Shown in pieces: positions 63,997 through 64,000 of a stretch of DNA of 64,000 nt. Below the pieces are notes generated by a model that was not told the origin of the DNA, did no database searches, and worked only from the letters and a program-made list of their open reading frames with translations. Position 1 is the stretch's first letter; the number at the start of each line of letters is the position of its first letter. Source of the DNA: Pseudomonas oryzihabitans (GTDB lineage Bacteria; Pseudomonadota; Gammaproteobacteria; Pseudomonadales; Pseudomonadaceae); contig NZ_CP102429.1 in assembly GCF_024652905.1 (NCBI RefSeq), positions 181,278 through 245,277 of the forward strand, read 5' to 3'. The position numbers and the translations under genes are program-made.

Positions 63997-64000
63997 TGCC

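Overview
The window looks like the accessory region of a Pseudomonas-type gammaproteobacterial plasmid or integrative conjugative element. It carries part of an F-type conjugation module (traF, traH, traG), small plasmid/ICE backbone genes (DUF1654, a SRAP/YedK-type protein, a Tus-like replication-terminus protein), Pseudomonas-style cop boxes, and many nested transposons. No rRNA, tRNA or CRISPR array was seen. The species cannot be fixed from the sequence.

Layout. 1-2.8 kb: end of an unknown gene with a strong terminator, then DUF1654 (LexA-like box upstream), two unknown genes and a SRAP gene. 3.3-5.3 kb: a tightly overlapping three-gene operon of winged-helix protein, nucleotidyltransferase and PP2C-like phosphatase, which resembles an AbiE-type pair with an added phosphatase. 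5.4-6.2 kb: an unknown exported protein. 6.38-15.77 kb: a copper-resistance block (Csp-like copper storage, copSR, copDCBA, PtrA-like) plus an ISNCY/IS1202-type transposase, bounded by inverted pairs of matching end repeats, so probably one 9.4 kb copper transposon. 15.9-19.5 kb: an AT-richer minus-strand operon resembling Septu defence (ATPase split by an in-frame stop, HNH nuclease, a third unknown Cys/His protein). 20.1-26.2 kb: tandem-HTH protein, traF, traH, traG, with a convergent membrane protein next to traG.

27-42 kb is a patchwork of mobile elements: a decayed Tus-like copy, IS1380 remnant, carboxymuconolactone-decarboxylase-family gene with a truncated MFS gene, intact IS6100 (880 bp), a truncated Tn402/Tn5053 tniA, then an OsmC-SDR operon whose SDR gene is split by a Tn5393-type streptomycin transposon (TSD TGTAA). 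The transposon is complex: a partial Tn5393 copy, 1.2 kb of unrelated DNA (GNAT, dsbB, marC 3' end), then a complete tnpA-tnpR-strA-strB copy. A cupin-TetR operon follows; the same palindromic operator stands before both the SDR and the cupin genes.

42.5-55.4 kb is a second copper/silver block, all minus strand: CopA-type P-ATPase, CopL-like protein, cusCBA, cusF, PtrA-like and other small proteins, and a CusS-like kinase killed by an amber codon. An IS3 element separates the ATPase from the CopL gene. A cop box precedes the ATPase, so the intact CopRS of the first block may control both blocks. 55.5-59.0 kb: tnpA-tnpC of a Tn4652-like Tn3-family element, cut into a GntR-type gene. 59-64 kb: pseudogenes, an intact Tus-like gene preceded by two inverted copies of a 17-bp motif (candidate Ter sites) around a strand-asymmetric tract, a truncated LysR gene, a decayed P4-type integrase, and a CDF metal transporter with a MerR-type operator at the right edge.
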